Part shown: one piece after another, positions 46,324 to 55,831 of the stretch
Numbering within the stretch: the first letter of the stretch is position 1
Layout: the number at the start of each line of letters is the position of its first letter
NCBI RefSeq assembly: GCF_036924745.1
Contig: NZ_JAZHSD010000001.1
Coordinates: 1,922,001-1,986,000, forward strand
From: Bradyrhizobium sp. AZCC 1693
Lineage (GTDB): Bacteria; Pseudomonadota; Alphaproteobacteria; Rhizobiales; Xanthobacteraceae
DNA: 64,000 nt
Direction: 5' to 3'
Program-made: the position numbers and the translations under genes
Notes under the pieces: generated by a model
Told to the model about the DNA's origin: nothing
Databases searched by the model: none
What the model saw: only the letters and a program-made list of their open reading frames with translations

Positions 46324-47112
46324 TCAACCCGCCTTTTTTGAATTCAGAAATGCAATCACCGCCTCCGCCACCCGTTCTGGCGCCTGGATCGACGACACAT
46401 GTCCGGCCTGCTCGATCACGCGTGTTTCGACGCGCTTGAGATCGCGCGCGATGGCAAATGTCTCCGCGTTCGGAATCAGGCGGTCTTCGCTGCCAGCCAG
46501 CAGAAGCGTCGGGCGATCGAAAATTGCGAGATCGGCTGCGACCGGCTGCGCCAGGATGGCGCCCCGCCGCGCCTTTTGGCCGTCGTCACGGCTGTTGCCG
46601 CGGAAGATTTCGATCAGTTCCGGCCGGTCGCGCAAGCAATCCAATGGAAAGAAGAATTCCGCAATCTTTGGTGCATTGGCGGCGGTATCGGCGCGATAGG
46701 CGGCGAGTGTGCGGAAAACATCGGCATTCACCTCCAGCGGACTTTTGTGGACTTTCCATGTGCTACTGAGGATCAACCGGTCGATGTGATCCGGATGCCG
46801 CGCCGCCAGCACTTGCGCGATCAAACCGCCCAGCGAGGTTCCCATCACGTGGGCGCGGTCATAGCCGAGGCCACGGATCAGGGCGGCCGCATCGTCGGCG
46901 AGATCAGCCAGCGAATAAGGCGCGGCGGGATTGCGCGTCGCGCCGGAGTCGCGCTGATCGTAGGCGACTACGGTAAAATGGCCGTCCAGCGCACGCACCA
47001 GGCCATCGAACATCGCATGATCGGCCTCGCCGCCGTGCAGCAGCACGAGCGGGGCTCCGCGGCCTGTTTTATGATAGGCGGTGACGACACCATTGGCTTC
47101 GAGCGACTGCAT
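46324..47112 (-). CDS. alpha/beta hydrolase
   Basis: 262-residue hydrolase. LVLLHGGEADHAMFD is the oxyanion region, GTSLGG the nucleophile elbow, and EQAGHVSSIQAPE carries the catalytic His. The ATG at 47112 follows GCGGAGG; the longer frame to 47196 overlaps the FAD gene and is rejected. It lies 12 bp after the FAD monooxygenase gene and 18 bp before the MFS gene, in one operon. Confidence 0.82.
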   Translation of the reverse strand: MQSLEANGVVTAYHKTGRGAPLVLLHGGEADHAMFDGLVRALDGHFTVVAYDQRDSGATRNPAAPYSLADLADDAAALIRGLGYDRAHVMGTSLGGLIAQVLAARHPDHIDRLILSSTWKVHKSPLEVNADVFRTLAAYRADTAANAPKIAEFFFPLDCLRDRPELIEIFRGNSRDDGQKARRGAILAQPVAADLAIFDRPTLLLAGSEDRLIPNAETFAIARDLKRVETRVIEQAGHVSSIQAPERVAEAVIAFLNSKKAG

Positions 47113-47123
47113 CGGAGCCTCCG

Positions 47124-48743
47124 CTAATGCAGCAGCGTCGAGAGCGCGCCGGCGAGTTCCTTTGCCGGATCCGACGGTAGCCACGGCATTCGCCACGCCA
47201 CATGCCCGTCGGGACGCACCAGCACGGCACCGCGCATACCCAATTGAAAACCTTCTGCTGGATCAGCCGTGGGCAATTGCTCGAGCGACAGCGTCACGCC
47301 GGTCTTTTCGGAAACCTGCCGGCCAGCCTCGAGCCACTCGTTGCCGAGCGGGCCGGTGACGACGGCGAATTCCTTGTCGAACCAGTCAAGCGTCGAGTGC
47401 TTTCGCGCGGAGTCGAGCCACATGTGCGGAAAGCGCGCGCCGGGGCGATCAGATGGCGTGTAGTAGCGCGAGTTCAGCGCCTTCGCGACGGTGCCGTCCG
47501 GGATCACGGCGCCTTCTTCGTAATTGTGTCCGAGATTCTGGCCGATGCTATGAAGATGATTGTCCATATCGTTGATCCAGAACCGGATCCGATCCGGATT
47601 CCGGGATCGCACCGCATCGTCAGTAAGGCCGAACCGCAGGCGATTGCCGAAACTGAAATTGGCGTTGGACTGCGCGACAGGCCGGCGCTCGCTGGAGTAA
47701 CTGTCGAGCAGGTGGTCGTCGGCCCACCCCTTGAGGACGAACGCCAGCTTCCAGGCGAGATTGTGCGCGTCCTGCACCCCGGAATTCAGACCGAAGCCGC
47801 CGGTCGGTGGAAAGCGATGCGCGCAGTCGCCGACCAGGAACACCCGTCCCTTCCGGAACGTTTCCGCGACCTGCATGCTGACGCGCCAGATCGAACGGTT
47901 GAGCAGCGTCACATCGAGGTCCGGAATGCCGACATGCCCACGCGCGATTTCGATAAACTCCTGATCGGTCCACGGTCGCTCGCGATCGTCCTTGGTGAGA
48001 CCTATCTGCGTCACCGTCAGCCACCGGTCACGACCATTGGTATTGAGGATACCGGCGCGCGGCAGGCCGGGCTTATCCGGGATGACGATGAAACCCGCCG
48101 CCTCGCGTGCGATCGGCAGGCACGATAGATCGGCCCGCCAATACTCGTTCGACATCACGGCCAACGTCGCCGGCCCGACCATTTCGATGCCCGCACTTCG
48201 GCGGGTTCGGCTCCCGGCGCCATCGGCGGCGATGAGGTAGGTCGCGCTCCATTCGGTGATTTCGCCCGTCGTTTCAGAACGCGTCCTGACGCGGACGCCG
48301 CTGTTGGTTTCCTCGAATGATTCACATTCCGTGCTGAACAGCGCCGTCGCATGCTTCGATCGCTCGACGACGCGCAGGATCTCTTCCTCGACGGCATCCT
48401 GGGCGACCAGGCTCTTCCACGCCGGGGTGTGTCCGACATTCGGCTCGGGCCGGGTGCGGCCGAACTCATGTCCCGCGATGCTGTCGAGGAACACGAACAT
48501 GTCGGAGTTGTCCTGCAGGCCACGGTCGCGGATCGCGGTTTCGATCCCCCATTGCCGGAAGATTTCCATGGTACGTACCCAGCAGCCACGCGACTTCGGA
48601 TGATCGGTGGTGGCCGGGCTCTTCTCGGCCACGACGCAATCGATACCGAACCTGTCGAGCAGCAGCGACATCGCGAGCCCTACCGGGCCGCCGCCGGCGA
48701 TGAACACTGTCGTCTGGCGTGCTGCGTCCGCGGCGATGCCCAT
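47124..48743 (-). CDS. FAD-dependent aromatic monooxygenase (PheA/TfdB-MhpA type)
   Basis: 539-residue flavoprotein hydroxylase. The dinucleotide fold is IAGGGPVGLAMSLLL, the DG motif is IAADGAGSRTRR, and the GD motif is VFLVGDCAHRFPPTGGFGLNSGVQDAHNLAWKL. A C-terminal thioredoxin-like tail fits the phenol-hydroxylase subgroup. It hydroxylates phenolic or heteroaromatic rings with NAD(P)H and O2. The ATG at 48743 follows AGGGAGAG. First gene of the operon, divergent from lysR. Confidence 0.87.
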   Translation of the reverse strand: MGIAADAARQTTVFIAGGGPVGLAMSLLLDRFGIDCVVAEKSPATTDHPKSRGCWVRTMEIFRQWGIETAIRDRGLQDNSDMFVFLDSIAGHEFGRTRPEPNVGHTPAWKSLVAQDAVEEEILRVVERSKHATALFSTECESFEETNSGVRVRTRSETTGEITEWSATYLIAADGAGSRTRRSAGIEMVGPATLAVMSNEYWRADLSCLPIAREAAGFIVIPDKPGLPRAGILNTNGRDRWLTVTQIGLTKDDRERPWTDQEFIEIARGHVGIPDLDVTLLNRSIWRVSMQVAETFRKGRVFLVGDCAHRFPPTGGFGLNSGVQDAHNLAWKLAFVLKGWADDHLLDSYSSERRPVAQSNANFSFGNRLRFGLTDDAVRSRNPDRIRFWINDMDNHLHSIGQNLGHNYEEGAVIPDGTVAKALNSRYYTPSDRPGARFPHMWLDSARKHSTLDWFDKEFAVVTGPLGNEWLEAGRQVSEKTGVTLSLEQLPTADPAEGFQLGMRGAVLVRPDGHVAWRMPWLPSDPAKELAGALSTLLH

Positions 48744-48769
48744 GCCCGTTCTCTCCCTGTATCGATTTT

Positions 48770-48784
48770 GGGCAGAGACTGCCC
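48770..48784. promoter_or_regulatory. candidate LysR operator
   Basis: GGGCA-GAGAC-TGCCC is a perfect dyad in the 107-bp divergent intergenic region, flanked by T and A as in the T-N11-A type of LysR box. Confidence 0.5.
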
Positions 48785-48850
48785 TAATTTTGCTATCTCG
48801 CAAGAATATGTTTGATATGGTTGCCATCTCGATTTGAGAAGGAGCTTCAA

Positions 48851-49753
48851 TTGGACCTGCGGCAGCTTCGTTATTTCGTCGCGGTCGCCGAGCGCGGCGG
48901 CTTCGCGGCTGCGGCCAGCGCGCTCAACGTCGCGCAATCGGCGCTCAGCCGTCACGTCAAGGAACTCGAGCGCGAGCTCGGCGGCGCGCTGCTCGAACGC
49001 GGCGCGCGCGGCGTAACGGTGACCGAGTCTGGAAAGGTACTGCTGGCGCGCGGACGCTGGCTGTTCGGCGCTATCGATGACATCAAGGCCGAAGTGCGGA
49101 CGGAAAACCGCGAGCCCAGCGGCACGGTGCGGCTGGGCGCGCCATCCAGTCTTGCCGATATCTTCTACGCGCCGCTGGCGCAATTATTCGTGAAGCGCTT
49201 TCCGCGAGTGCGACTCGAATTAAGCGAGGGCCTGACCGAAGGAATGTGCGACCGCCTGCTGCGCGGCGAACTCGATCTCGCGGTCGTCACCGCGCCACAA
49301 CCTAACGATCATCTCGACTACGAAACGCTGGTGGTCGAGCAGGTGTTCCTGATCGGCCCGCCGCGCGATCCCTTGCTCAAACGCGGCAAGCTGACCCGCA
49401 AGGAGTTCGACGGCCTGCCGGCCGCGATTGTACCGCTCAGCCGCAATCCGTTCCCGTCGACGGTGCCGTTCTCGCTGCGGGTCGAAAGCAGCGTCCCGCT
49501 GAAAAGGATAGTAGCCTCTGGCCTCGGCTATGGCCTACTACCCTTCTCCGGCATTCACGAAGAGGTGGCGGCAGGCACGTTGTCGGCCGCACTCATGCCA
49601 TGGATGCGCGCCGATCGCTTGCTGGCGCTACCACGCGGACGCCCGATCAGCCGCGCCACGCGTGAAGCGTTCACGGGGCTAAGGCAGGTTTGCCAAGACC
49701 TAATTGATGAAGGAAAAATCCTGGTTGCCAAGCCGCGCAGGAGGTCTCGCTGA
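48851..49753 (+). CDS. LysR-family transcriptional regulator
   Basis: 300-residue regulator. Winged helix LDLRQLRYFVAVAERGGFAAAASALNVAQSALSRHVKELERELG and a periplasmic-binding-like effector domain (RLGAPSSLADIFYAPL, ELDLAVVTAPQ, GLGYGLLPFSGI). A TTG at 48851 after AAGGAG is the best start, since the canonical LysR beginning follows it directly. It likely controls the divergent FAD monooxygenase operon through the dyad at 48770. Confidence 0.86.
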   Translation: MDLRQLRYFVAVAERGGFAAAASALNVAQSALSRHVKELERELGGALLERGARGVTVTESGKVLLARGRWLFGAIDDIKAEVRTENREPSGTVRLGAPSSLADIFYAPLAQLFVKRFPRVRLELSEGLTEGMCDRLLRGELDLAVVTAPQPNDHLDYETLVVEQVFLIGPPRDPLLKRGKLTRKEFDGLPAAIVPLSRNPFPSTVPFSLRVESSVPLKRIVASGLGYGLLPFSGIHEEVAAGTLSAALMPWMRADRLLALPRGRPISRATREAFTGLRQVCQDLIDEGKILVAKPRRRSR

Positions 49754-51302
49754 CGGATTAAAACCTTAGGACAAATTCGCGGATTGCTAAACGAGTTCTC
49801 TCCCGAGACGATTGCCTTCCGCAAACTATTCTCACTGGTTGTCTACAGATCATCTTCTAAACTCTCACCCCAGACCTTCGTGAGAGGGAGCTTGATCTAG
49901 GTTCCCGCTAACGCGAGCCAGCTAAATCCCCATCCACAGGCCAACGACCGACGCGCCAAGAGCTTTCCATAACCGCTCGTTCCGCGAATCTTCCACGAGT
50001 TCGCTGCGCCCCGGTTGTCGCATAGCGTGGACTTCAGCGCCTCGTCATCATTGATCACGCCGACGTCCGGATGATTGCCGAACAGCTTTGGGAGATAAGA
50101 CGCTGTGCGCGCCCTCTCAATCTTGGTTGCTGCGCTGAAATCGCGTGCCGTCGTCTTTGTATTAACCGACGGCGATCGGCGCTCATTGCGCAAGAACGGA
50201 AGGAAAAGAGCGGTAGAGGTTGGTGCCATGAAATGATCGCTGGCATCACGACGACAACGTCGTTCCCGGGACTGATAACACTGGCAAAAATTGGAACGGT
50301 GTTCAGCCTGATTGTCGGAATGATTGTCAGAATGAGATTGAAAAATTCGCGCTAAGCCATTGAAATTGTTTTGGAGCGGGTGAAGGGAATCGAACCCTCG
50401 TATTCAGCTTGGAAGTCTCCGGATTTTCGCAGTGTTTTCAAAGGCCGTTCTGACATTTCGCAGATTTTTGGGCGATTGAGATCACTACGGAATTTCTCTT
50501 TGTCAGAATGGGGATTGCGCGCCCCATTCGCCTCCTTTTCAAGCCGCTAGACGGCGGCTACGATCCTACTCCATGTGTTACTGAAAATGGATTTGGCATC
50601 TGATTCTAGGTCAAGGGCGTTTGGTCTGACATGGTCCTTGCCTGGATTCCATGGTCCACGGCTTCAAAACCTAGACCAGAGAGCCGTCGGCGAGTTTTTC
50701 GCCATCTCTTGGCGTCTATGGAAATCCGTGAAGTATTGGGGGCAATGCCTGTATCAACAACACGGCACTTCCGCCCAATACACTGGCACCCACCACAAGC
50801 AGGGACAGGACACGCTCCAAAAGGATCTCGACGCTGGCGACGTCGTTAGAATTTGGCATCTGTGCACCCGCTTCGTTCGTGCGACTAGGACGTCATAGAC
50901 TGAGTCGCTGGGTTGCCGAGCGGCGAAATTTGCCGGAAAATTAACTCATGATTCACCGACTCGGGCGCCCTGCCCGATGGGCGTTGGTGTCGGTTTCGAC
51001 CGCGTGCGATTCGCTCCTGATTCCGGTCTCGTAAGAACGCTATCGATCGGGAGACGAGATAGAGAAGATCAGAACTTCAGATCCCTAGTCCGAGGTCGGC
51101 TGCCGAGCCAGCCGCATAGGCTCACGACCGAACGCGGATATCATTTGGGCTTCATGGAAGTTGGATTTCCTCTTCGATCCTTTCTCTGCGTCATACTTTG
51201 ACCTCGAGCATGGGAACACAGCACGTCGGTTAGCAGCACAGCGATTCTGGCAATCGTTGAATGGATTCGCGGCGACCTACAGTGACTTGGTGTGTTGAAC
51301 CC
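49754..51302. other. gene-poor region with tRNA scar
   Basis: About 1.55 kb without a supported gene. It contains the tRNA-Gly fragment at 50372-50415. Weak candidates are a minus-strand frame at 49897-50229 and a 40-codon hydrophobic frame from about 50233 (plus). Neither has a family match. Confidence 0.45.
50372..50415 (-). tRNA. tRNA-Gly (TCC) 3' fragment, attachment-site scar
   Basis: On the minus strand the 44 nt from CTTCCAAG through GGGTTCGATTCCC to CACCCGCTCCA match the anticodon-loop-to-3'-end half of tRNA-Gly, CCA included. The 5' half is absent: the sequence before the anticodon loop cannot pair. This is the usual footprint of integration into a tRNA gene by a tyrosine recombinase. 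Confidence 0.7.
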
Positions 51303-51310
51303 ACGCCCTG
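51303..51310 (+). repeat. IS256 target duplication, left
   Basis: ACGCCCTG, repeated at 52746-52753 on the other side of the element. Confidence 0.75.
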
Positions 51311-52745
51311 GGTGCCGTAGCGGGAGTGGTTGGAAAATGAAGGCGGCGTAATCTCCAGCTTGGACCAACAAGCGATTCCGGCGTTTCAGCGCCGGTGGAG
51401 ATCACGCCATGACGAAGATTATCACGACGCCTTGCCTGCCGCAGTCCGAAATCGAGACGACTGAGCAGCTTTTCGACAACTGGTTCGACCCGATCGAAGC
51501 TGGCCTTCGCGAGCGAACCCGGGAATTCCTGCAAGCGATGTTCGAAGCTGAGCTCGACGAGGTGCTGGCGCGCTCGCGCTACGCCCGACGGGCGAGGCCG
51601 GCGAGCGGCGATTCGGGGGCGACGCCCGCCGCCACTGGTCACCGCCACGGGCATCGGCCGCGCTCGCTGCTGGGCACATTCGGGAAAGTGGAGATCGCAG
51701 TGCCGCGCGCCCGCTTGAATACGTCCGATGGCAAGACGACCGAGTGGAAAAGCGGCGCACTGCGGGCCTACCAACGCCGCACGCTGGCCGCCGACGCGCT
51801 GATCGCCGGCTGCTACCTGGCGGGCACCAACACGCGCCGTGTGCGCCGCGCGCTCTCTGCCCTGTTCGGCGGCGCGGTTGGCAAGGACACGGTGAGCCGG
51901 GTGTGGCGCAAAGTGAAGAGCGACTGGGATGCGTGGAATGGCCGCTCACTGGCCGAGGAGCCGATCGTGCGGTTGATCCTCGACGGCACCGTGGTGCGGG
52001 TGCGGCTCGACCGCAAGGCCACATCGATCTCGCTGCTGGTTGTCATCGGCGTGCGCGCGGACGGCCAGAAAATCTTGCTCGCAGTCAAGGCCATGGGCAG
52101 CGAGAGCACCGAAGCCTGGCGGGCGGTGCTCGACGATCTCATCCGGCGCGGCCTGCGGCGGCCCGAGTTCCTCATCGTGGACGGCGCGCCCGGGCTCGAT
52201 AGCGCGATCGCCGCTGTGTGGGACGGCGTACCGGTGCAGCGCTGCACGGTTCACAAGCACCGCAACCTCTTGGCGCATGCGCCCGAGCGCCTGCACGAGG
52301 AGATCACCGCCGACTACAACGACATGATCTATGCGGCGACGCGCGAGGAGATCGAGGCGCGCCGCAAGGCCTTCATCCGCAAATGGCGGCTCAAGCATCG
52401 AGCAGTGGCCGACAGCCTGCAGGAAGCTGGCGGCCGGCTCTTCACCTTCACCCGGTTGCCGCCAAGTCAGTGGAAGAGCGCGCGTACCACCAATGCCATC
52501 GAGCGGCTGCACGAGGAGTTCAAGCGGCGGATCAAGACGCAGACCGTGCTGCCATCGGCTGACACGGCAGCGATGTTGTTCTGGGCGCTGCTCGCCTCCG
52601 GTCAGATCAACATGCGCAAAGTCGACGGCTGGAAAACGCTCGCCACAAAACCTATCGATCAGCCGATTGACCTCGCCGCATGATCAGATAGCTTCACGTC
52701 GCTGGAGATCGCGCCACGAATCCCAACCACATTCCGGGCGGCACC
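51311..52745 (+). mobile_element. IS256-family insertion sequence
   Basis: 1435 bp. Imperfect terminal inverted repeats of about 45-50 bp start GGTGCCG and share GTGGTTGG and ATCTCCAGC. It is flanked by an 8-bp direct repeat, the duplication size usual for IS256. It encodes one intact transposase. Confidence 0.85.
51409..52683 (+). CDS. IS256-family transposase
   Basis: 424-residue mutator-type DDE transposase. Catalytic residues are visible in RLILDGTVV, FLIVDGAPGLDSAI and the Glu of TTNAIERLHEEFKRR. The CTVHKHRNLLAHAP segment is the family signature. Full length, so probably active. The ATG lies close to the left end. Confidence 0.93.
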   Translation: MTKIITTPCLPQSEIETTEQLFDNWFDPIEAGLRERTREFLQAMFEAELDEVLARSRYARRARPASGDSGATPAATGHRHGHRPRSLLGTFGKVEIAVPRARLNTSDGKTTEWKSGALRAYQRRTLAADALIAGCYLAGTNTRRVRRALSALFGGAVGKDTVSRVWRKVKSDWDAWNGRSLAEEPIVRLILDGTVVRVRLDRKATSISLLVVIGVRADGQKILLAVKAMGSESTEAWRAVLDDLIRRGLRRPEFLIVDGAPGLDSAIAAVWDGVPVQRCTVHKHRNLLAHAPERLHEEITADYNDMIYAATREEIEARRKAFIRKWRLKHRAVADSLQEAGGRLFTFTRLPPSQWKSARTTNAIERLHEEFKRRIKTQTVLPSADTAAMLFWALLASGQINMRKVDGWKTLATKPIDQPIDLAA

Positions 52746-52753
52746 ACGCCCTG
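52746..52753 (+). repeat. IS256 target duplication, right
   Basis: ACGCCCTG, partner of 51303-51310. Confidence 0.75.
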
Positions 52754-53573
52754 CGTCCCGAACGCAGTGAATATCTTCTAAGTTGTTGATTTTTCTTGCT
52801 GCGGCAGGTGTTTCCGCCACGTTCACAGTCGTTTCACCCAATTCGTTGCGATTTCGTTGCGGCGTTCTCAGGGAGAACGGCAGCAGTCACCTTGGTCCAA
52901 ATGGGTCATGCTCCAACGGACTCTAGCTAGATAAACTGGCCCATCGGAAGCAATTGCCCCATTCTTCCGGTCGGGGGTCCACAATTCGATCCAGAAATAG
53001 CAACGGCTACTGGGCTTAATTGCCAACGAGGTCGCCAGAGAACGTGCGGCCTCGGGAAAGATGGCGGAGGGAGAGGAACTGGGATCGAACCTTCTCCGCG
53101 TAGCCAAGAGTGGTCTATGGGTCCGGGCGGTCCCCCTAGAGGTACACGACCCCGGTCAGAACGGGAGACGGCTGTCCCAAACGGCAGTGCCGGGCGACCA
53201 TCCGGCTAGTACATCCCGGCATTGGGACCCTTGCCAAACCCATATCGAGCCCCCTGATTGACCGAATTGGCTGGTCCGGCCTTGGGTGGGCTCCCCTGGA
53301 GAGCCGATCCTGCCGATCCGCCATGGCATTTACTCCCCTCGGTGATGGTCGCCAACTCAAATACGCAAGTAATTTCATCGCTTTCGCTTATCCGAGCATT
53401 TGGGTTTCGCGGCTGATCTTCCTCGACAACGGCTCGGACTTTTGCAACCCTAACTGTGATCACACAGAGATCACAGCAAGCGGCACAAAGCGGTTCATGA
53501 TTGAACAGTGCGGCGCTTGCCGAAAGAACAAATAGCGGCAGCCAAGGCGGCCGCACTAGGGAGATGAAGGCTG
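52754..53573. other. intergenic with tRNA-Ser-like scrap
   Basis: About 820 bp without a supported gene. At 53062-53091 (minus strand) a CCTCTCCCTCCGCCA-like 3' end and GGTTCGATCCC resemble tRNA-Ser, but a 4-nt insertion breaks the T arm. The promoter of the Liv operon should lie toward 53573. Confidence 0.35.
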
Positions 53574-54830
53574 ATGTCCAACAATAATCAATTCACGCGC
53601 CGTAGCCTGTTGAAGACCGCCGGCAGCATTGCGCTGGTGTCAGGAATTTCCGCGCCAGCGATTTTGCGGGCGCAAACCACCGACGTCATCAAGATCGGCC
53701 ATTTGACGCCACGCACCGGTTTCCTCGGACCGCTCGGCGAATATGCCGTGATGGCCGCCGACCTTGCGGTGGAAGAGATCAATGCCGCGGGCGGCATGGC
53801 GGGTCGCAAGGTCGAGTTATTGAAAGAGGATTCGGTCAATCCGCAGACCGCCTCGACCAAGGCGGAACGCATGATCGAGCGCGACAAAGTCGCCTGCATC
53901 ATCGGCGAGATTTCTTCGGCGTCGTGCCTGACCATCGCGCAGGTCGCCTCTCGCACCAAGACCCTGTACATCAACACCGGCGGCAACTCCGACGCGTTGC
54001 GCGGCAAGGATTGCCAGCGCTATATGTTCCACGTGGAGTCGCAGAATTCGATGTACGTGAAGACCGTCGGCCGCTCGCTCCTGCGCGATGGCCTGGTCAA
54101 GGGCAAGAAGTGGTATTCGCTGACGGCGGACTACGCGTTCGGCCATGACCTCTTGAAGGTTTCAAAACGCTTCATGGAAGCAAATGGAGGCCAGTTCGCC
54201 GGCGACGATCTGGTGCCGACCGACGCTGCCGATTTCTCCGCCTACTTGCTGAAGATCCGCGAGGCCAAACCCGACCTGGTCGCGATCAATCTCGCCGGCA
54301 ACCAGACCACCAATTTCCTCAAGCAATATGCCGAGTTCGGCCTCACCATCCCGGTCGGCGGGTTCGGCTTCGACACCGCATTGGCCTGGGCGGCAGGCAA
54401 GGGCAACTTCGTCGGCACCTGGCCAGTTGTCTGGCATCACCTGATCGACACCCCCGGCAGCAAGGCGTTCGTGGCGGCCTTCACCAAGAAATACAACAAG
54501 CCGCCGGAGAACCAGGCCTGGGGTGATTACATCTCCATGAAGATCGTGGCGCAGACCATCAACGAACTGAAATCATTGGAATCGCCGAAGATTATCGAGC
54601 ATTTCGAGAAGGGTGCGAAGTTTGATCTTCTCAGGACCCGGCCCGGCTACTTCCGCGGTTCGGATCATCAATTAATGCACGAAATGTATGCGGTCACAGC
54701 GCTGCCCGCCGACAAGATCAAGAACCAGTGGGACATCTTCTCCTCCAGCCCGGCGGTCCCGGGTCCCACCGAAGACCTCGAAGTGATCGCCGCCACCAAA
54801 GAGGAGAACAGCTGCACGTTCCCGAGCTGA
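53574..54830 (+). CDS. branched-chain-type ABC substrate-binding protein (LivK-like)
   Basis: 418-residue periplasmic binding protein with a twin-arginine signal (TRRSLLKTAGSIALVSG, cleavage near AILRAQ). VIKIGHLTPRTGFLGPLGEYAVMAADLAVEEINAAGG opens the bilobed type I binding fold. Such proteins bind amino acids, amides or aromatic acids, so the ligand is open. The ATG follows AGGCTG. Permease and ATPase genes follow on the same strand. Close to the IS256-bearing, tRNA-scar region, it may belong to an acquired catabolic module. Confidence 0.88.
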   Translation: MSNNNQFTRRSLLKTAGSIALVSGISAPAILRAQTTDVIKIGHLTPRTGFLGPLGEYAVMAADLAVEEINAAGGMAGRKVELLKEDSVNPQTASTKAERMIERDKVACIIGEISSASCLTIAQVASRTKTLYINTGGNSDALRGKDCQRYMFHVESQNSMYVKTVGRSLLRDGLVKGKKWYSLTADYAFGHDLLKVSKRFMEANGGQFAGDDLVPTDAADFSAYLLKIREAKPDLVAINLAGNQTTNFLKQYAEFGLTIPVGGFGFDTALAWAAGKGNFVGTWPVVWHHLIDTPGSKAFVAAFTKKYNKPPENQAWGDYISMKIVAQTINELKSLESPKIIEHFEKGAKFDLLRTRPGYFRGSDHQLMHEMYAVTALPADKIKNQWDIFSSSPAVPGPTEDLEVIAATKEENSCTFPS

Positions 54831-54840
54831 CGAACGGATA

Positions 54841-54874
54841 TTGGCGTCTCTCTGGAGTTCCGGAGAGACGCCAA
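54841..54874 (+). terminator. intercistronic hairpin (livK-livH)
   Basis: TTGGCGTCTCTC and GAGAGACGCCAA form a perfect 12-bp stem with a 10-nt loop, starting 10 nt after the livK-like stop. Only a weak pyrimidine run follows. It is more likely an attenuator or mRNA-stabilising hairpin than a full terminator, giving more binding protein than permease. Confidence 0.6.
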
Positions 54875-54942
54875 CTCTCTATCCTGTTCGCAAACCTCCC
54901 TGGCGCGCAGCCGGCGCGTATTCCAGCAGCGGGACCAAAGTG

Positions 54943-55821
54943 ATGTCCGCCGTGTTATTAGCCCAGCAAATCCTCAACGGCCTGCTCGACGGCGTATACT
55001 ATCTGCTGATCGCGCTTGGCCTGTCGCTGATCTTCTCGCTCGGCGGCATTGTCAATCTCGCGCACGGCGCGTTCTACGCAATCGGCGCCTATCTCACGCT
55101 GGTGCTGTCGCCCTATCTCGGCTTCGGCGGGTCATTCGTGGCGGCGCCGATCGTGGTGGCGCTGCTCGGCGTGGTGATCGAGCGCACCTTGTTCAGCCGT
55201 TTTTATCGCTCCGATCCGATCCTTTCGCTGCTGATGACATTCGGCCTTGCCATGGTGGCGGAGCAGGCTCTTCGAATGATCTTCGGCGCACCGCCCTTGT
55301 CCTACTCGATTCCGCAATGGCTGCGCGGACAGGTCGCGATGGGCAGCTTCATCTATTCGTTTTATCGCGTGGTACTGCTTGGCATTGCAGCGACTTGCAT
55401 CGCCGGCCTGTGGATGCTTCTGCAAAAGACTTCCTTCGGCCGCGTGGTCCGCGCCGGCGTCCAAAATCCAGACATGGTCGGTGCGCTCGGCATTTCGTTG
55501 CAACCCTATATGTCTGCGGTTGCAGCGCTCGGCATCGGGCTCGCAGGCCTCGCCGGCGTGCTGCTGGCGCCGATCTATTCCATCCATCCCGCGATGGGCC
55601 AGGAGATCATCACTCCGGCGTTCGTGGTCGTGGTCATCGGGGGCCTTGGATCGTTCTGGGGCGTGGTTGCGGCAGCATTGCTGGTCGGCCTCGTCAAAGG
55701 CGTAATGGTTGGGATCGGCTATTCCGCAGCCTCCACCGCAGCGATCTATCTGTTGATGCTGCTGGTATTGCTGTTCCGGCCACGCGGCCTATTCGGCGAA
55801 CGCATCACGCGGTTCGAGTAA
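54943..55821 (+). CDS. branched-chain-type ABC permease LivH-like
   Basis: 292-residue inner-membrane permease with eight or so hydrophobic segments. GIVNLAHGAFYAIGAYL is the LivH signature and SFGRVVRAGVQNPDMVGALGI the EAA-like cytoplasmic loop. The ATG at 54943 begins MSAVLLAQQIL; upstream frame extension overlaps the hairpin. It partners with the LivM part of the next gene. Confidence 0.88.
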   Translation: MSAVLLAQQILNGLLDGVYYLLIALGLSLIFSLGGIVNLAHGAFYAIGAYLTLVLSPYLGFGGSFVAAPIVVALLGVVIERTLFSRFYRSDPILSLLMTFGLAMVAEQALRMIFGAPPLSYSIPQWLRGQVAMGSFIYSFYRVVLLGIAATCIAGLWMLLQKTSFGRVVRAGVQNPDMVGALGISLQPYMSAVAALGIGLAGLAGVLLAPIYSIHPAMGQEIITPAFVVVVIGGLGSFWGVVAAALLVGLVKGVMVGIGYSAASTAAIYLLMLLVLLFRPRGLFGERITRFE

Positions 55822-55831
55822 GGCGCTGGAA

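Noticed and set aside
49897..50229. 110-codon minus-strand frame
   Set aside because: No recognisable family or start signal; reported only as a weak candidate within the gap.
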